From contig NZ_CP154859.1 in assembly GCF_039614725.1 (NCBI RefSeq), forward strand, positions 3,100,001 to 3,164,000: a stretch of DNA of 64,000 bases. The letters are read 5' to 3'. Below the pieces are notes generated by a model. It did not search any database, was not told where the DNA came from, and saw only the letters and a program-made list of their open reading frames with translations. Below are positions 1 through 9,365 of this stretch, one piece after another. Position 1 is the first letter of the stretch. Every line of letters begins with the position of its first letter. The DNA comes from Thauera sp. JM12B12. GTDB taxonomy: Bacteria > Pseudomonadota > Gammaproteobacteria > Burkholderiales > Rhodocyclaceae. The translations under genes and the position numbers were made by a program.

Positions 1-299
1 ATGAACAGGCTGACGGGCTCGCCGGCCTCGGCCACCGTCGCCACCTGCGCATCGGCCTGGCGACCGGCGAAGGTCCAGCCCTGCTCGGGCAGATAGACGA
101 AGCGGCCGCCCGTGGGCTGGTCGAGCATCACCGCGAGCGGGGCGGCCGCAGGCGCTGCGGGGGCCCCGACAGCGGACGCGAGCGCAAGCTGGACAGGGCC
201 ATCGGGCTGCGCGACCGCAACCGGCGCAAAGGCGAAGGACAGCGCGGCGAGTGCGCTCAGGAAAGCGGGACGGATCGGACTGGAACGAAGCGAGTTCAT
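1..299 (-). CDS. Exported protein of unknown function, N-terminal part only (runs off the left edge)
   Basis: Reading leftwards from an ATG at 299 the frame is open to the window edge, about 99 residues. The first 31 residues form a classic Sec signal peptide: a short N-terminus with two Arg, a hydrophobic core rich in Ala, Leu and Phe, and a cleavage site after AVA. The mature part begins as a low-complexity Ala/Pro stretch and then has residues such as GGRFVYLPEQGWTFAGRQ that I cannot assign to a family. AAGGA lies a few bases upstream of the ATG, supporting this start. It is divergent from the ABC importer at 636, so it is not its binding protein. Function unknown. Confidence 0.6.
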   Translation of the reverse strand, partial: MNSLRSSPIRPAFLSALAALSFAFAPVAVAQPDGPVQLALASAVGAPAAPAAAPLAVMLDQPTGGRFVYLPEQGWTFAGRQADAQVATVAEAGEPVSLF

Positions 300-635
300 G
301 ATGAATTCCTTTCAAGGGCGTGCGGCGCGTGGGCAAGCGCGACGCACCCATCGCAAGGACACGATCGTGCTGCACCGCAACATAGACCGCAGCATTGTAT
401 CAGGCGAACGTAGAACGTCCATTCGAACATTCGGATCACGCACATAAGCCACACTAATCGCGAGGCGCCCGCCGGGCCGGGCCGACTGCGGTGATTCCGG
501 CTTGCCTGGACACCGCTGCGGCGCGTATCTTCCGGCCCTGAAGCGGGCGCCGGGGGCACCCGGGAAGCCCGCAGCCGCCCGCCCCCCGCCGCCCCCCCAA
601 ATCCCACACCGATTGCCCACACACCCGCCTTCACC
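300..635. other. Intergenic region between divergent genes; no gene seen
   Basis: 336 bases separate the exported protein (leftwards) from the ABC importer (rightwards). The stretch around 390-450 is less GC-rich than its surroundings and contains a small dyad, CGAACATTCG, near 424-433, so the promoters probably lie there. I could not define convincing -35/-10 boxes. The part from 540 to 610 is a C-rich run. No terminator or RNA gene is visible. Confidence 0.4.
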
Positions 636-2231
636 ATGACCGGACGCCCCGCCCCCGGCCCAACGCCCGCCGGCACGCCCCGCCTCGTGCTGAAGGGGGT
701 CAGTAAGGTCTATCCGACCGTGGTCGCCAACGACCAGGTCGACCTGGCGGTGCAGCCGGGCGAGATCCGCGCCATCCTGGGCGAGAACGGCGCCGGCAAG
801 TCGACGCTGATGAAGATCATCTACGGCGTCACCCGCCCGAGCGCGGGACAGCTCTTCTGGGAAGGCGAGCAGCTCGAGGTCGAGAATCCGGCGCACGCGC
901 GCAGCCTGGGCATCGGCATGGTGTTCCAGCACTTCTCGCTGTTCGAGACGCTCACGGTGGTGGAAAACGTCGCGCTCGCCCTGCCCGGCACGCCGGCGCT
1001 GGACGAACTGGCGCAGCGCATCACCGAGGTCTCCGAGCGCTACGGCCTGCCGGTCGATCCGCGCCGCCACATCCACGCGCTGTCGGTGGGCGAGCGCCAG
1101 CGCGTCGAGATCATCCGCTGCCTGCTGCAGAACCCGCGCCTCCTGATCATGGACGAGCCGACCTCGGTGCTCACCCCGCAGGCGGTGCGCACGCTGTTCG
1201 AGACCCTGCGCCAGCTCGCCGCCGAGGGCTGCTCGATCCTCTACATCAGCCACAAGCTCGACGAGATCCAGGCGCTCTGCCACACCGCCACCGTGCTGCG
1301 CGGCGGCAAGGTCACCGGCGAATGCATCCCGGCGCAGGAGACCCCGGCGTCGATGGCGCGGCTGATGATCGGCAAGGACCTGCCGCACTGCGAGCATGGC
1401 GCGGCCAAGGCCGACGGCGAGCTGCGGCTGCGCCTGGCGGGCCTGTCGCATGCGTCGGACGACCCCTTCGGCACCGACCTCAAGGACATCCACCTCGACG
1501 TGCGCGCCGGCGAGATCGTCGGCATCGCCGGCGTGTCGGGCAACGGCCAGCAGGAACTGCTGCGCGCGATTTCCGGCGAGGAGCCGTTGAGCGAGCGATT
1601 CCCGGTGCAGATCTGCGGGGTCGAGGCCGGCCGGCTCAGCCCCGGGCAGCGCCGCAGGCTGGGGCTCGCCTTCGTGCCCGAGGAGCGCCTGGGCCGCGGC
1701 GCGGTGCCGGGCATGTCGCTCGCCGACAATGCGCTGCTCACCGCCGCGCACAACCAGCACATGGTGGCCGGTGGCTTCCTGCGCTTCGGGCGCGCGCGCG
1801 ACTTCGCCCAGCGCTGCATCGAGGCCTTCAACGTCAAGTGCGGCGGCCCGGGCGCGGCGGCCAAGTCGCTGTCGGGCGGCAACCTGCAGAAGTTCATCGT
1901 CGGCCGCGAGATCCTGCAGGCGCCGCAGCTGCTGGTGTGCGCCCAGCCCACCTGGGGCGTCGACGTGGGCGCGGCCGCCTTCATCCGCCAGGCGCTGATC
2001 GACCTGCGCGACCGCGGCTGCGCGGTGCTGGTGATCTCGGAGGAGCTCGACGAGCTGTTCGAGATCTGCGACCGCATCGCGGCGATCGCCAAGGGCCGGC
2101 TGTCGCCCACCCGCCCCGCCGCCGAAACCACGGTGGAAGACATCGGCGTGTGGATGAGCGGGATGTGGCCGGGCGCCGAAGCTTCCGAACCCCAGCAGCC
2201 GACGACGCGCGCGGAGCCCCTGAATGCTTGA
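636..2231 (+). CDS. ABC importer ATPase, tandem-domain type (nucleoside/BMP family)
   Basis: 531 residues with two ABC ATPase domains in one chain, the arrangement of RbsA and of the NupO/YufO ATPases of nucleoside importers. Domain 1 has Walker A GENGAGKS (about residues 49-56), signature LSVGERQ (about 149) and Walker B ending MDEPTS. Domain 2 has lost the Walker A lysine (SGNGQQE), keeps signature LSGGNLQ (about 411) and has CAQPTWGVD in the Walker B region, as usual for these proteins. The last 8 bases overlap the next permease, so translation is probably coupled. Partnering with a YufP/YufQ-like permease pair points to nucleosides or purine bases rather than sugars. Position beside purine degradation genes agrees, but substrate is inferred. 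No BMP-type binding protein is present in the window. Confidence 0.85.
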   Translation: MTGRPAPGPTPAGTPRLVLKGVSKVYPTVVANDQVDLAVQPGEIRAILGENGAGKSTLMKIIYGVTRPSAGQLFWEGEQLEVENPAHARSLGIGMVFQHFSLFETLTVVENVALALPGTPALDELAQRITEVSERYGLPVDPRRHIHALSVGERQRVEIIRCLLQNPRLLIMDEPTSVLTPQAVRTLFETLRQLAAEGCSILYISHKLDEIQALCHTATVLRGGKVTGECIPAQETPASMARLMIGKDLPHCEHGAAKADGELRLRLAGLSHASDDPFGTDLKDIHLDVRAGEIVGIAGVSGNGQQELLRAISGEEPLSERFPVQICGVEAGRLSPGQRRRLGLAFVPEERLGRGAVPGMSLADNALLTAAHNQHMVAGGFLRFGRARDFAQRCIEAFNVKCGGPGAAAKSLSGGNLQKFIVGREILQAPQLLVCAQPTWGVDVGAAAFIRQALIDLRDRGCAVLVISEELDELFEICDRIAAIAKGRLSPTRPAAETTVEDIGVWMSGMWPGAEASEPQQPTTRAEPLNA

Positions 2232-3297
2232 ACTCGAAGCCCGCGCCGAACCCTCGCGGCTGATGTCCTGGGCCTCGCCGCTGCTGGCGGTGGCGCTGAT
2301 GCTGGCCGGCGGCGTGCTGGTGTTCTCGGCGCTCGGCAAGGATCCGATCGAGGGCTTTCGGGTCTTCTTCATCAATCCGGTCAAGGACCTCTACGCCGTC
2401 TCCGAGCTGCTGCTCAAGGCCACGCCGCTGATGCTGTGCGCGATCGGGCTGGCGATCGGCTTTCGCGCCAACGTGTGGAACATCGGCGCCGAAGGCCAGT
2501 TCATGCTCGGCGCGGTGGCGGCGACCGGGGTGGCGCTGTATTTCGACGGATCGGAAAGCGCATTGCTGCTGCCGGCGATGATCGTCGCCGGCGCGGCGGG
2601 CGGCGCGGCCTGGGCGGCGATCCCGGCGCTGCTGCGCACCCGCTTCAACGCCAACGAGATCCTGGTGTCGCTGATGCTGGTGTATGTGGCGCAGCTCTTC
2701 GTGTCCTGGCTGGTGTTCGGGCCGTGGAAGGATCCGGACGGCTTCAACTTCCCGCAGACCAAGATGTTCGGCGAGGCCGCGCTGATGCCGACGGTGCTCG
2801 AGGGCACGCGGTTGCATCTGGGCTTCGTGATCGCGCTCGCCACGCTGGTGGCGGGCTATGCCTTCATGAACCGCAGCCATGCGGGCTTTCGCATGCGGGT
2901 GGCGGGCGAGGCGGCGGACGCCGCGCGCTACGCCGGTTTCTCGGCCAATCGCATGATCTGGGTCGGCCTGCTGCTGGGCGGCGCCGCCGCCGGGCTGGCG
3001 GGCATGGGCGAGGTCGCCGGGCCGATGGGCCAGCTCACCGACAAGGTGGGCAGCGGCTACGGCTTCGCGGCGATCATCGTCGCCTTCGTCGGCCGGCTCA
3101 ACGCCTTCGGCATCCTGCTCGCCAGCCTGCTGATGGCGCTGCTGTACATCGGCGGCGAGCAGGCGCAGCAGTACCTCAACCTGCCCAGTTCGATCTCGAT
3201 GGTGTTCCAGGGCATGTTGCTGTTCTTCCTGCTCGGCTCGGACGTGTTCATCCACTACCGCCTGCGCCTGCGCCGCCGCGCGGCCCCGGGCCGCTGA
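2224..3297 (+). CDS. ABC importer permease 1 (YufP/NupP-like)
   Basis: 357 residues with about eight to ten hydrophobic segments, of the BPD_transp_2 family (permeases of RbsC and BMP-type nucleoside importers). Typical family features are visible: FRANVWNIGAEGQF near residue 80, and AGLAGMGEVAGP followed by a GYGFAAIIVAFVGRLN stretch near 260-290. The start ATG overlaps the end of the ATPase gene. The protein ends in a short Arg-rich cytoplasmic tail. Its mate follows 13 bases downstream, giving the heterodimeric permease expected for this importer class. Confidence 0.85.
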   Translation: MLELEARAEPSRLMSWASPLLAVALMLAGGVLVFSALGKDPIEGFRVFFINPVKDLYAVSELLLKATPLMLCAIGLAIGFRANVWNIGAEGQFMLGAVAATGVALYFDGSESALLLPAMIVAGAAGGAAWAAIPALLRTRFNANEILVSLMLVYVAQLFVSWLVFGPWKDPDGFNFPQTKMFGEAALMPTVLEGTRLHLGFVIALATLVAGYAFMNRSHAGFRMRVAGEAADAARYAGFSANRMIWVGLLLGGAAAGLAGMGEVAGPMGQLTDKVGSGYGFAAIIVAFVGRLNAFGILLASLLMALLYIGGEQAQQYLNLPSSISMVFQGMLLFFLLGSDVFIHYRLRLRRRAAPGR

Positions 3298-3310
3298 GGA
3301 GGCCGCCGAC

Positions 3311-4243
3311 ATGGATGCCAGCCTCTTCAGCTCGATGCTGTTCGCCACCGTGGTGGCGGGCACGCCGCTGATCATCGTCGCGCTGGGCCTGCTGGTGAAT
3401 GAGAAGGCCGGGGTGCTCAACCTGGGGGCCGAGGGCATGATGGCGATGGGCGCGGTCGCCGCCTTCGCGGTCACCCACGAGAGCGGCAACCCCTGGCTGG
3501 GCGTGGCCGCCGGCATGGGCGCGGGCATGGCGATGGCGCTGCTGTTCGGCGTGCTCACGCTCACCCTGATGGCCAACCAGGTGGCCTCGGGCCTGGCGCT
3601 GGCGATCTTCGGCGTCGGCCTGGCAGCCTTCGTCGGCAAGCCCTACGAGGCGGTGGCGCTGCAGGCGGTGCCGCCGATCCGCATCCCCTTCATCGCCGAC
3701 CTGCCGCTGATCGGCGAGGCGCTCTACAACCAGCAGGCGCTGGTGTATTTCTCGTGGGCGCTGTTCTGGGGTCTGCTGTGGTTCCTTTACCGCAGCCGGG
3801 CCGGGCTGGTCCTGCGCGCGGTGGGCGAGTCGCCCGCGTCCGCGCATGCGATCGGCTACCCGGTGATCCGCATCCGCTACCTGGCGGTGCTGTTCGGCGG
3901 CGCCATGGCCGGCATCGGCGGCGCCTTCCTGTCGGTGTTCTACACCCCGATGTGGGCCGAGGGCATGGTCGCCGGCCGCGGCTGGATCGCGCTCGCGCTG
4001 GTGGTGTTCGCCACCTGGCGGCCGCTGCGGGTGATGGTCGGGGCGTATCTGTTCGGCGGCGTGATGATCACGCAGCTCTTCATCCAGGGCTCGGGGCTGC
4101 AGATCGACTTTCCTTCGCAGCTGCTGTCCTCCCTGCCCTACTGGGCGACCATCATGGTGCTGGTGGCGATCTCGCGCAACGCCGGCACGATCCGGCTCAA
4201 CTCGCCGGTGTCGCTGGGCAAGCCGTATCGACCGGACGCGTGA
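3311..4243 (+). CDS. ABC importer permease 2 (YufQ/NupQ-like)
   Basis: 310 residues, highly hydrophobic, the second BPD_transp_2 permease of the importer. The conserved NEKAGVLNLGAEGMM stretch lies near residues 30-44 and AGIGGAFLSVFYTPMW near 200. The gene follows permease 1 after 13 bases with GAGG as a likely ribosome binding site. ATPase, permease 1 and permease 2 form one operon; the usual fourth component, a periplasmic BMP lipoprotein, would have to be encoded elsewhere. Confidence 0.85.
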   Translation: MDASLFSSMLFATVVAGTPLIIVALGLLVNEKAGVLNLGAEGMMAMGAVAAFAVTHESGNPWLGVAAGMGAGMAMALLFGVLTLTLMANQVASGLALAIFGVGLAAFVGKPYEAVALQAVPPIRIPFIADLPLIGEALYNQQALVYFSWALFWGLLWFLYRSRAGLVLRAVGESPASAHAIGYPVIRIRYLAVLFGGAMAGIGGAFLSVFYTPMWAEGMVAGRGWIALALVVFATWRPLRVMVGAYLFGGVMITQLFIQGSGLQIDFPSQLLSSLPYWATIMVLVAISRNAGTIRLNSPVSLGKPYRPDA

Positions 4244-4348
4244 ACGCGCGCTGTCGGCGCGGGCTGGTCGCAGCATGTTGCGCGTGGCGTGAATTACTCA
4301 GCTTGGGGCGTCGAGCGGGATGCTATAAGCTCGCTCGCCAGCCGATTC

Positions 4349-7063
4349 ATGGCCCCCACCCAGAGCCGCCCCCCGTCGATGATCCTCGAACTCGTTCAGA
4401 CCGTTGCCCTGATGCTGGCACTCAGCCTGCTGCATGGCTTCACCATGCGCTGCCTCCCCACGCGACCACGGCTCGCGCGGGTGGCATCGGGCGTGGTGTT
4501 CGGCACGGTGTGCGCGGTCGGCATGATGGTTCCGATCACGCTCGCGCCCGGGGTGATCGTGGACGGTCGCTCGGTGCTGCTGTCGATGGCCGGGCTGTTC
4601 GGCGGCCCGGTCGCCGGCCTGGTTGCGGGCGCCATCGCCGGCGCCTACCGCCTGTGGCTGGGCGGCGACGGCATGGTCGTCGGCACCACGGTGATCGCCC
4701 TCGCGGTAGCGCTCGGCCTGGCCTATCGGGCGGCGTGGGGGCGCAGCCCCAGGGCGCGGGCGCCGATCGCGCTGTTCGCATTCGGGGTCGTGGTGCACGC
4801 CCTGTCGATGGTGCTGATCGCCCAGATCCCGGCGCAGAGCATGACGAAGGTGTATGAGGCGCTCGGCCTGCCCTACCTGCTGATCATGGGCACGGCGACC
4901 ATGCTCCTCGGCCTGCTGCTGCAGGACCTGGAGAAGCGCCAGCAGAACGAGCGCATCCTGCGCGAGCGCACGGCGCGGCTGCGCGCGATTGCCGGCGCAG
5001 TGCCCGACATCCTGTTCGTGCTCGACGAGGACGGCTGCTGCCTCGAGGTCATGACCCACGACCAGCGCCTGCTCTACCGCGAACCGGCGAGCGTGCTCGG
5101 GCGCCGGCTGCAGGACATCCTCCCCGAGCCGGTGGGCGCGCTACTGATGAGCGCGATTCGTCAGGCCATCGACTCGGGCACTCCGGCCACCACCGAATAC
5201 GCGCTCGACACCCCGAAAGGCCACCGCTTCTTCGAAGGCCGCCTGCAGGCCATCGAAGGCGAGACCGCCCCGCGGACCGTGGTGCTCATCGTTCAGGACG
5301 TCACCGACCGCATCGCGCTCGAGGAGGAGCGCCGGATCGCGGCGATCGCCTTCGAGTCGCAGCAGGGCATGATGATCACCGACGCGCGCACCCGCATCCT
5401 GCGCGTGAACAAGACCTTCAGCGCGGTCACCGGCTACGCGAGCGAGGACGTCATCGGCCAGCCCGCGCGCGTCCTGTCCTCCGGCCGCCATGGCGACGCC
5501 TTCTATCGCGAGATGTGGCAGCAGCTGCAGGCGCACGACCTGTGGGAAGGCGAGATCTGGAACCGCCGGCGCAACGGCGAGGTGTATCCCGAGCGCCTGT
5601 CGATCAGTACCGTCCGCGACCACAAGGGCGTCGTCACGCACTACGTCGGCTGCTTCACCGACATCACGCAGAGCAAGGCCAGCGAGGAGGAGATCCACGC
5701 CCTCGCCTACTACGACCACCTGACCGGCCTCGCCAACCGCCGCCTGCTCACCGACCGCCTGCAGCAGGCGCTCGGCCACGGCAGCCGGGACGGCTGGCGC
5801 GGCGCGCTGATGTTCATCGACCTCGACGACTTCAAGGACATCAACGACCTGCACGGCCACCAGGCCGGCGACGCGCTCCTCACCCAGGCCGCCGCGCGCC
5901 TGCGCGGCACGGTGCGCGAAACCGACACCGTCGCCCGTTTCGGCGGCGACGAGTTCGTGATCCTGGTCGAGCAGCTGCCGGCCGACGAGCTCGCGGCCGC
6001 GGCCACCGCGCAGCGCCTCGCCGACAAGCTGCTCGAGCGCCTGAGCACCCCGTATGCGATCGAGGGCCAGGACCGGCACTGCACGGCCAGCATCGGCATC
6101 GCCATGTTCCAAGGCCACCGGCAGACGGTGGACGAGCTGATGCAGGGCGCCGACCTGTCGATGTACGAGGCCAAGCGCCAGGGCAAGAACCGGATCCGCT
6201 TCTTCGATCCGCTGATGCAGCAGACCGTCGCCGAACGCCTGCGGCTCGAGACCGACCTGCGCGATGCCTTGTCCGGCGACCAGTTCGAGCTGCACTATCA
6301 GGCGCAGTGCGACGCCGAGGGCCGGATCGACGGTGTCGAGGCCCTCGCCCGCTGGCGCCACCCGACCCGCGGCCTGGTGCCGCCGGGGCTCTTCATCGCC
6401 GCCGCCGAGCGCTGCGGCACCATGCCGGCGCTGGGGCGAAAGCTGCTCGAGATGGCCTGCGTCCAGCTCGGGCGCTGGGCGGGCGATGCGCGCTTTGCCG
6501 CCCTGCGGCTGTCGGTCAACGTGAGCGCGGCGCAGCTCTACGCACCGGACTTCGTCGCCGAGACCTGCGCCCTGCTCGAGCGCACCGGCTGCCCGGCCGA
6601 CCGGCTGGTCTTCGAGCTCACCGAATCGATGCTGATCAGCGACATGCGGGGCGCGATCCAGACCATGGAGGCCCTGCGCGGGCTGGGCATCCGCTTCTCG
6701 ATCGACGACTTCGGCACCGGCTACTCCTCGCTCGCCTACCTGCATCAGCTGCCGCTGGACGAGCTGAAGATCGACCGCTCCTTCGTCTGCGACCTGCCCG
6801 ACAATCCGAACAGCCTGGCGATCGTGAAGACCATCGTCGCCCTCGCGCGCACGCTCGGGCTGCGGGTGATCGCCGAAGGGGTGGAGGCGCCGCGCCAGAT
6901 GGATACGCTGCTGCACAACGGCTGCACCAGCTTCCAGGGCTACATGTTCCACCGCCCCCTCGCGATCGACGCCTTCGAGGCGCTGCCCGGGATCGGCGGT
7001 GACACGGCCGCCTGCGCGCCGCCCATGGCCAGCGCGACGCCGTCGGCGAGCGCCGCGCAATAA
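4349..7063 (+). CDS. LytS-like 5TM sensor with two PAS, GGDEF and EAL domains
   Basis: About 904 residues from the ATG chosen here. The first 195 form a set of membrane segments with the LSMAGLFGGPVAGLVAGA motif typical of the 5TM-5TMR_LYT sensor region. Two PAS domains follow (about 215-330 and 335-455), then a GGDEF domain (motif GGDEF near 531, I-site RETD five residues before it) and an EAL domain (EAL near 664, then ELTES, DDFGTGYSS and AEGVE). Both catalytic signatures are intact, so it may make and break cyclic di-GMP. The frame is open upstream to a GTG at 4289, but TGCTATAAG at 4320-4329 resembles a -10 box, which favours ATG 4349 or 4379. No clear ribosome binding site precedes any of these. 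Confidence 0.85.
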   Translation: MAPTQSRPPSMILELVQTVALMLALSLLHGFTMRCLPTRPRLARVASGVVFGTVCAVGMMVPITLAPGVIVDGRSVLLSMAGLFGGPVAGLVAGAIAGAYRLWLGGDGMVVGTTVIALAVALGLAYRAAWGRSPRARAPIALFAFGVVVHALSMVLIAQIPAQSMTKVYEALGLPYLLIMGTATMLLGLLLQDLEKRQQNERILRERTARLRAIAGAVPDILFVLDEDGCCLEVMTHDQRLLYREPASVLGRRLQDILPEPVGALLMSAIRQAIDSGTPATTEYALDTPKGHRFFEGRLQAIEGETAPRTVVLIVQDVTDRIALEEERRIAAIAFESQQGMMITDARTRILRVNKTFSAVTGYASEDVIGQPARVLSSGRHGDAFYREMWQQLQAHDLWEGEIWNRRRNGEVYPERLSISTVRDHKGVVTHYVGCFTDITQSKASEEEIHALAYYDHLTGLANRRLLTDRLQQALGHGSRDGWRGALMFIDLDDFKDINDLHGHQAGDALLTQAAARLRGTVRETDTVARFGGDEFVILVEQLPADELAAAATAQRLADKLLERLSTPYAIEGQDRHCTASIGIAMFQGHRQTVDELMQGADLSMYEAKRQGKNRIRFFDPLMQQTVAERLRLETDLRDALSGDQFELHYQAQCDAEGRIDGVEALARWRHPTRGLVPPGLFIAAAERCGTMPALGRKLLEMACVQLGRWAGDARFAALRLSVNVSAAQLYAPDFVAETCALLERTGCPADRLVFELTESMLISDMRGAIQTMEALRGLGIRFSIDDFGTGYSSLAYLHQLPLDELKIDRSFVCDLPDNPNSLAIVKTIVALARTLGLRVIAEGVEAPRQMDTLLHNGCTSFQGYMFHRPLAIDAFEALPGIGGDTAACAPPMASATPSASAAQ

Positions 7064-7077
7064 GGCTGCCTGCCGCC

Positions 7078-7698
7078 CTAGGCCTTCGCGCTCGGCCGCT
7101 CGGCGATGCGGTCGCGCCAGGCCTGCAGGTGGGCCATGCCCTCGGCGCCGGGGCGGAACTTCATCAGCCCGCGCGCGAACTCGATCGCGCAGAAGGCGGT
7201 GATGTCGGCGATCGTGAAGCGCTCGCCGGCGACGAAGGGCTTGCTCGCCAGCTCGCCGTCCAGCCAGCGCGCCACCTCGCGCATCTTCTGCCCCTGCGAG
7301 TGGCCGAACTCCGGGAACTGCGGCTGCTCGAGCGGCGCCAGCCCCGGGTGGGTGTGGCGGATGCAGTTGGCGATGGTGCCGAAGAGGTACAGCTCCATGC
7401 GGCGGTCGGCCATCTCGATGAAGGCGCGCTCCTCGAAGCGCTCGCCCATCAGGTTGGGCTCGGGATGGAGGCCTTCGAGGTAGCTGCAGATCGCCCGCGT
7501 CTCGCCGAGGTAGCGGCCGTCGTCGAGCTCGAGCACCGGCACCTTGGCGAGCGGGCTCTTGGCGCGGTAGTTGGAGCTGCGGTGTTCGTCCTTGCCGATC
7601 TCGACCACCACTTCCTGGATGCCGGTGATGCCCTTCTCGGCGATGAACATCTGCACCCGGCGCGGATTGGGCGCGCGCGGTGAAACGTAGAGCTTCAT
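7078..7698 (-). CDS. Glutathione S-transferase family protein
   Basis: 206 residues. The N-terminal thioredoxin-like domain begins MKLYVSPRAPNPRRV and carries the SPLAKVPVLELDDG segment with the cis-Pro that binds the gamma-glutamyl part of glutathione, followed by GETRAICSYLE. The C-terminal half is helical with the FTIADITAFCAI motif near 165. Substrate cannot be told from sequence. It starts with GGAGAC a few bases upstream of the ATG at 7698. It is separated from the next GST-like gene by a REP doublet. Confidence 0.85.
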   Translation of the reverse strand: MKLYVSPRAPNPRRVQMFIAEKGITGIQEVVVEIGKDEHRSSNYRAKSPLAKVPVLELDDGRYLGETRAICSYLEGLHPEPNLMGERFEERAFIEMADRRMELYLFGTIANCIRHTHPGLAPLEQPQFPEFGHSQGQKMREVARWLDGELASKPFVAGERFTIADITAFCAIEFARGLMKFRPGAEGMAHLQAWRDRIAERPSAKA

Positions 7699-7748
7699 GA
7701 AGTCTCCTCAGTTGTCATGTATTGACCAGGCCTTGTGGGCACCGGTCC

Positions 7749-7818
7749 GTGGGAGCGGGCTTGCCCGCGAACAAGGTGGTTCATCAGGCCTTGGCTTCGC
7801 GGGCAAGCCCGCTCCCAC
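7749..7818. repeat. REPIN-like doublet 1 (two inverted REP units)
   Basis: A 23-base unit at 7749-7771, centred on the imperfect palindrome GCGGGCTTGCCCGC, is followed by its exact reverse complement at 7796-7818, with 24 bases between. The same unit pair recurs at 14792-14859 and 57319-57386. The form matches REP/REPIN elements known best from Pseudomonas, which are mobilised by RAYT transposases. No RAYT gene is in this window. Confidence 0.8.
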
Positions 7819-7871
7819 AGAATGTTGCTGCCGCAGGCGGTCGATCCCGCAGACCGCTACGCCCACGGATC

Positions 7872-8582
7872 TCAAACCCCGCCGCTGCGCGACTGCCCCA
7901 TCTCGACCATGTTGCGCGCCTTCTCCGAGAAGGCCTTCGCCTGCTCCTCGGTATCGCCGTCGCGGTCGAAGCTCGACGGCGGCATCTCGATGCCGCGTTG
8001 CACCGCCGGGCGGGCACGGATCTGATCGCGCCAGCGCGCGAGGTTGGGGAGGTCGTCGATCGCCACCCCCGACCAGTTGTGGGTACGCACCCAGGCCCAG
8101 TTGGCGATGTCGCCGATCGAGTAGTCGCCGGCGAGGTACTCGTTCCTCGCCAGATGGCCATCGAGCACGCGGAACAGGCGCCTGACCTCGCCCTGGTAAC
8201 GGTCGATCGCGGGCTGGATCTTCTCCGGGAAGTAGCGGTAGAAGACATTGGCCTGGCCCATCATCGGGCCGATGCCGCCCATCTGGAACATCAGCCACTG
8301 CAGCACGCGCGAGCGCCCCTTGGCGTCCCGCGGCATGAGCCGGCCGGTCTTCTCGGCGAGATAGATCAGGATCGCACCCGACTCGAACACCGCGAAGTCG
8401 TCCTCGTCGTGGTCGACGATCGCCGGGATGCGGCCGTTGGGGTTGATGGCGAGGAACCAGGGCTCCTTCTGCTCGTTGGCGGACAGGTCGAGCACGCGCA
8501 GCGAGTACGGCAGGCCGAGCTCTTCGAGGGCAATCGACACCTTGTGTCCGTTGGGCGTGGCGGCGGTGTAGAGGTCGATCAT
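7872..8582 (-). CDS. YfcG/YghU-like glutathione transferase (disulfide-bond oxidoreductase type)
   Basis: 236 residues. The start ATG at 8582 is preceded by AAGGAG. The N-terminus [17 protein letters not shown] is the hallmark of the YfcG/YghU (Nu-class) GSTs, in which TPNGHK interacts with glutathione. [31 protein letters not shown] and [15 protein letters not shown] also follow the YfcG pattern. E. coli YfcG has glutathione-dependent disulfide reductase activity; that function here is inferred by homology. The C-terminus is longer than the usual family by about 20 residues. Confidence 0.85.
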   Translation of the reverse strand: MIDLYTAATPNGHKVSIALEELGLPYSLRVLDLSANEQKEPWFLAINPNGRIPAIVDHDEDDFAVFESGAILIYLAEKTGRLMPRDAKGRSRVLQWLMFQMGGIGPMMGQANVFYRYFPEKIQPAIDRYQGEVRRLFRVLDGHLARNEYLAGDYSIGDIANWAWVRTHNWSGVAIDDLPNLARWRDQIRARPAVQRGIEMPPSSFDRDGDTEEQAKAFSEKARNMVEMGQSRSGGV

Positions 8583-8858
8583 CAGTTGGCTCCTTGACGG
8601 GGATGGGCGGCGGTCGCGCAGGCACGGGCCATGATCCGGCCATGCGGGCGGCAAGGCAAGCGCGCGCGGGGCCGTGGCGCACATCAGGCTTTTCGTATAA
8701 GGCCTATCAAGCGCAGCGCCGCGCAGGGTCCGACCACGCCACTAAACTTGGGATCCGATGCCGGCGCGCTCGTCGCCGGCTCGAACAGCAATAACGACAC
8801 ACCGCCGGCCGCCGCAGCGCGCACGTGCGGACCACACCATCGACACCGGGAGATTCCC

Positions 8859-9332
8859 ATGAGCTACGAAATCCGCTCCATTCTCTACGCCTCCGACCTC
8901 ACGCCGCGCTCGCCGGCGGTGTTTCGCCACGCCGTCGGCCTGGCGATGAAGTTCAACGCCAAGCTGCACGCGGTCACCGTGACCCTGCCTTCGAGCAGCC
9001 TGCCCTACGAGGAATTCCTCAGCGAAGAAAAGATGGAAGAGGTCAAGCTCGCCGGCCACAAGAAGGCCGAGGCCCTGCTGCGCCACCGCATCGAGGTCTT
9101 CGCCGAAGCCAACCCCGAGCTCGACGTCAAGAGCGTGCTCGCCAGCGTGCGCGCGCTCGAGGGCGACGCCTCGCGCCGCATCCTCGATGTTGCCAAGCAC
9201 GTGCTGGCCGACGTCATCGTCATGGGCTCGCGCGGCCACAGCACCATCGGCGAGCTGCTGCTCGGCTCGGTGGCGCACAAGGTCACGATGAAGGCCGACA
9301 TCCCGGTGATGCTGGTGCCGATCGACCGCTGA
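8859..9332 (+). CDS. Universal stress protein, UspA family
   Basis: 157 residues, a single Usp domain. The start ATG is preceded by GGGAG (8849-8852). The protein begins SYEIRSILYASDLTPRS, the first strand and the Asp of the nucleotide pocket. The ATP-binding pattern G-x2-G-x9-G-S/T is present near the C-terminus as GSRGHSTIGELLLGSV. It is monocistronic by appearance, with a hairpin between its end and the convergent LysR gene. Its target or trigger is not shown by the sequence. Confidence 0.88.
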   Translation: MSYEIRSILYASDLTPRSPAVFRHAVGLAMKFNAKLHAVTVTLPSSSLPYEEFLSEEKMEEVKLAGHKKAEALLRHRIEVFAEANPELDVKSVLASVRALEGDASRRILDVAKHVLADVIVMGSRGHSTIGELLLGSVAHKVTMKADIPVMLVPIDR

Positions 9333-9344
9333 GCCTCATTTCCC

Positions 9345-9365
9345 CCGGCCCGCCTAGGCGGCCGG
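9345..9365. terminator. Possible bidirectional hairpin between uspA-like and LysR genes
   Basis: CCGGCC-CGCC and GGCG-GCCGG form a stem around a TA centre, with one unpaired C. It overlaps the stop codon of the LysR gene. There is no U-run, so Rho-independent termination is uncertain. Confidence 0.35.

Noticed and set aside
312..2384. 690-codon open frame on the minus strand opposite the ABC ATPase
   Set aside because: Composition-driven shadow: rich in Arg, Ala, Gly and His with no domain, while the plus strand carries a complete ATPase.
7749..7818. CRISPR-like array from repeated units
   Set aside because: Only two inverted copies with a short spacer, matching REP doublets elsewhere; no direct-repeat array and no cas gene.
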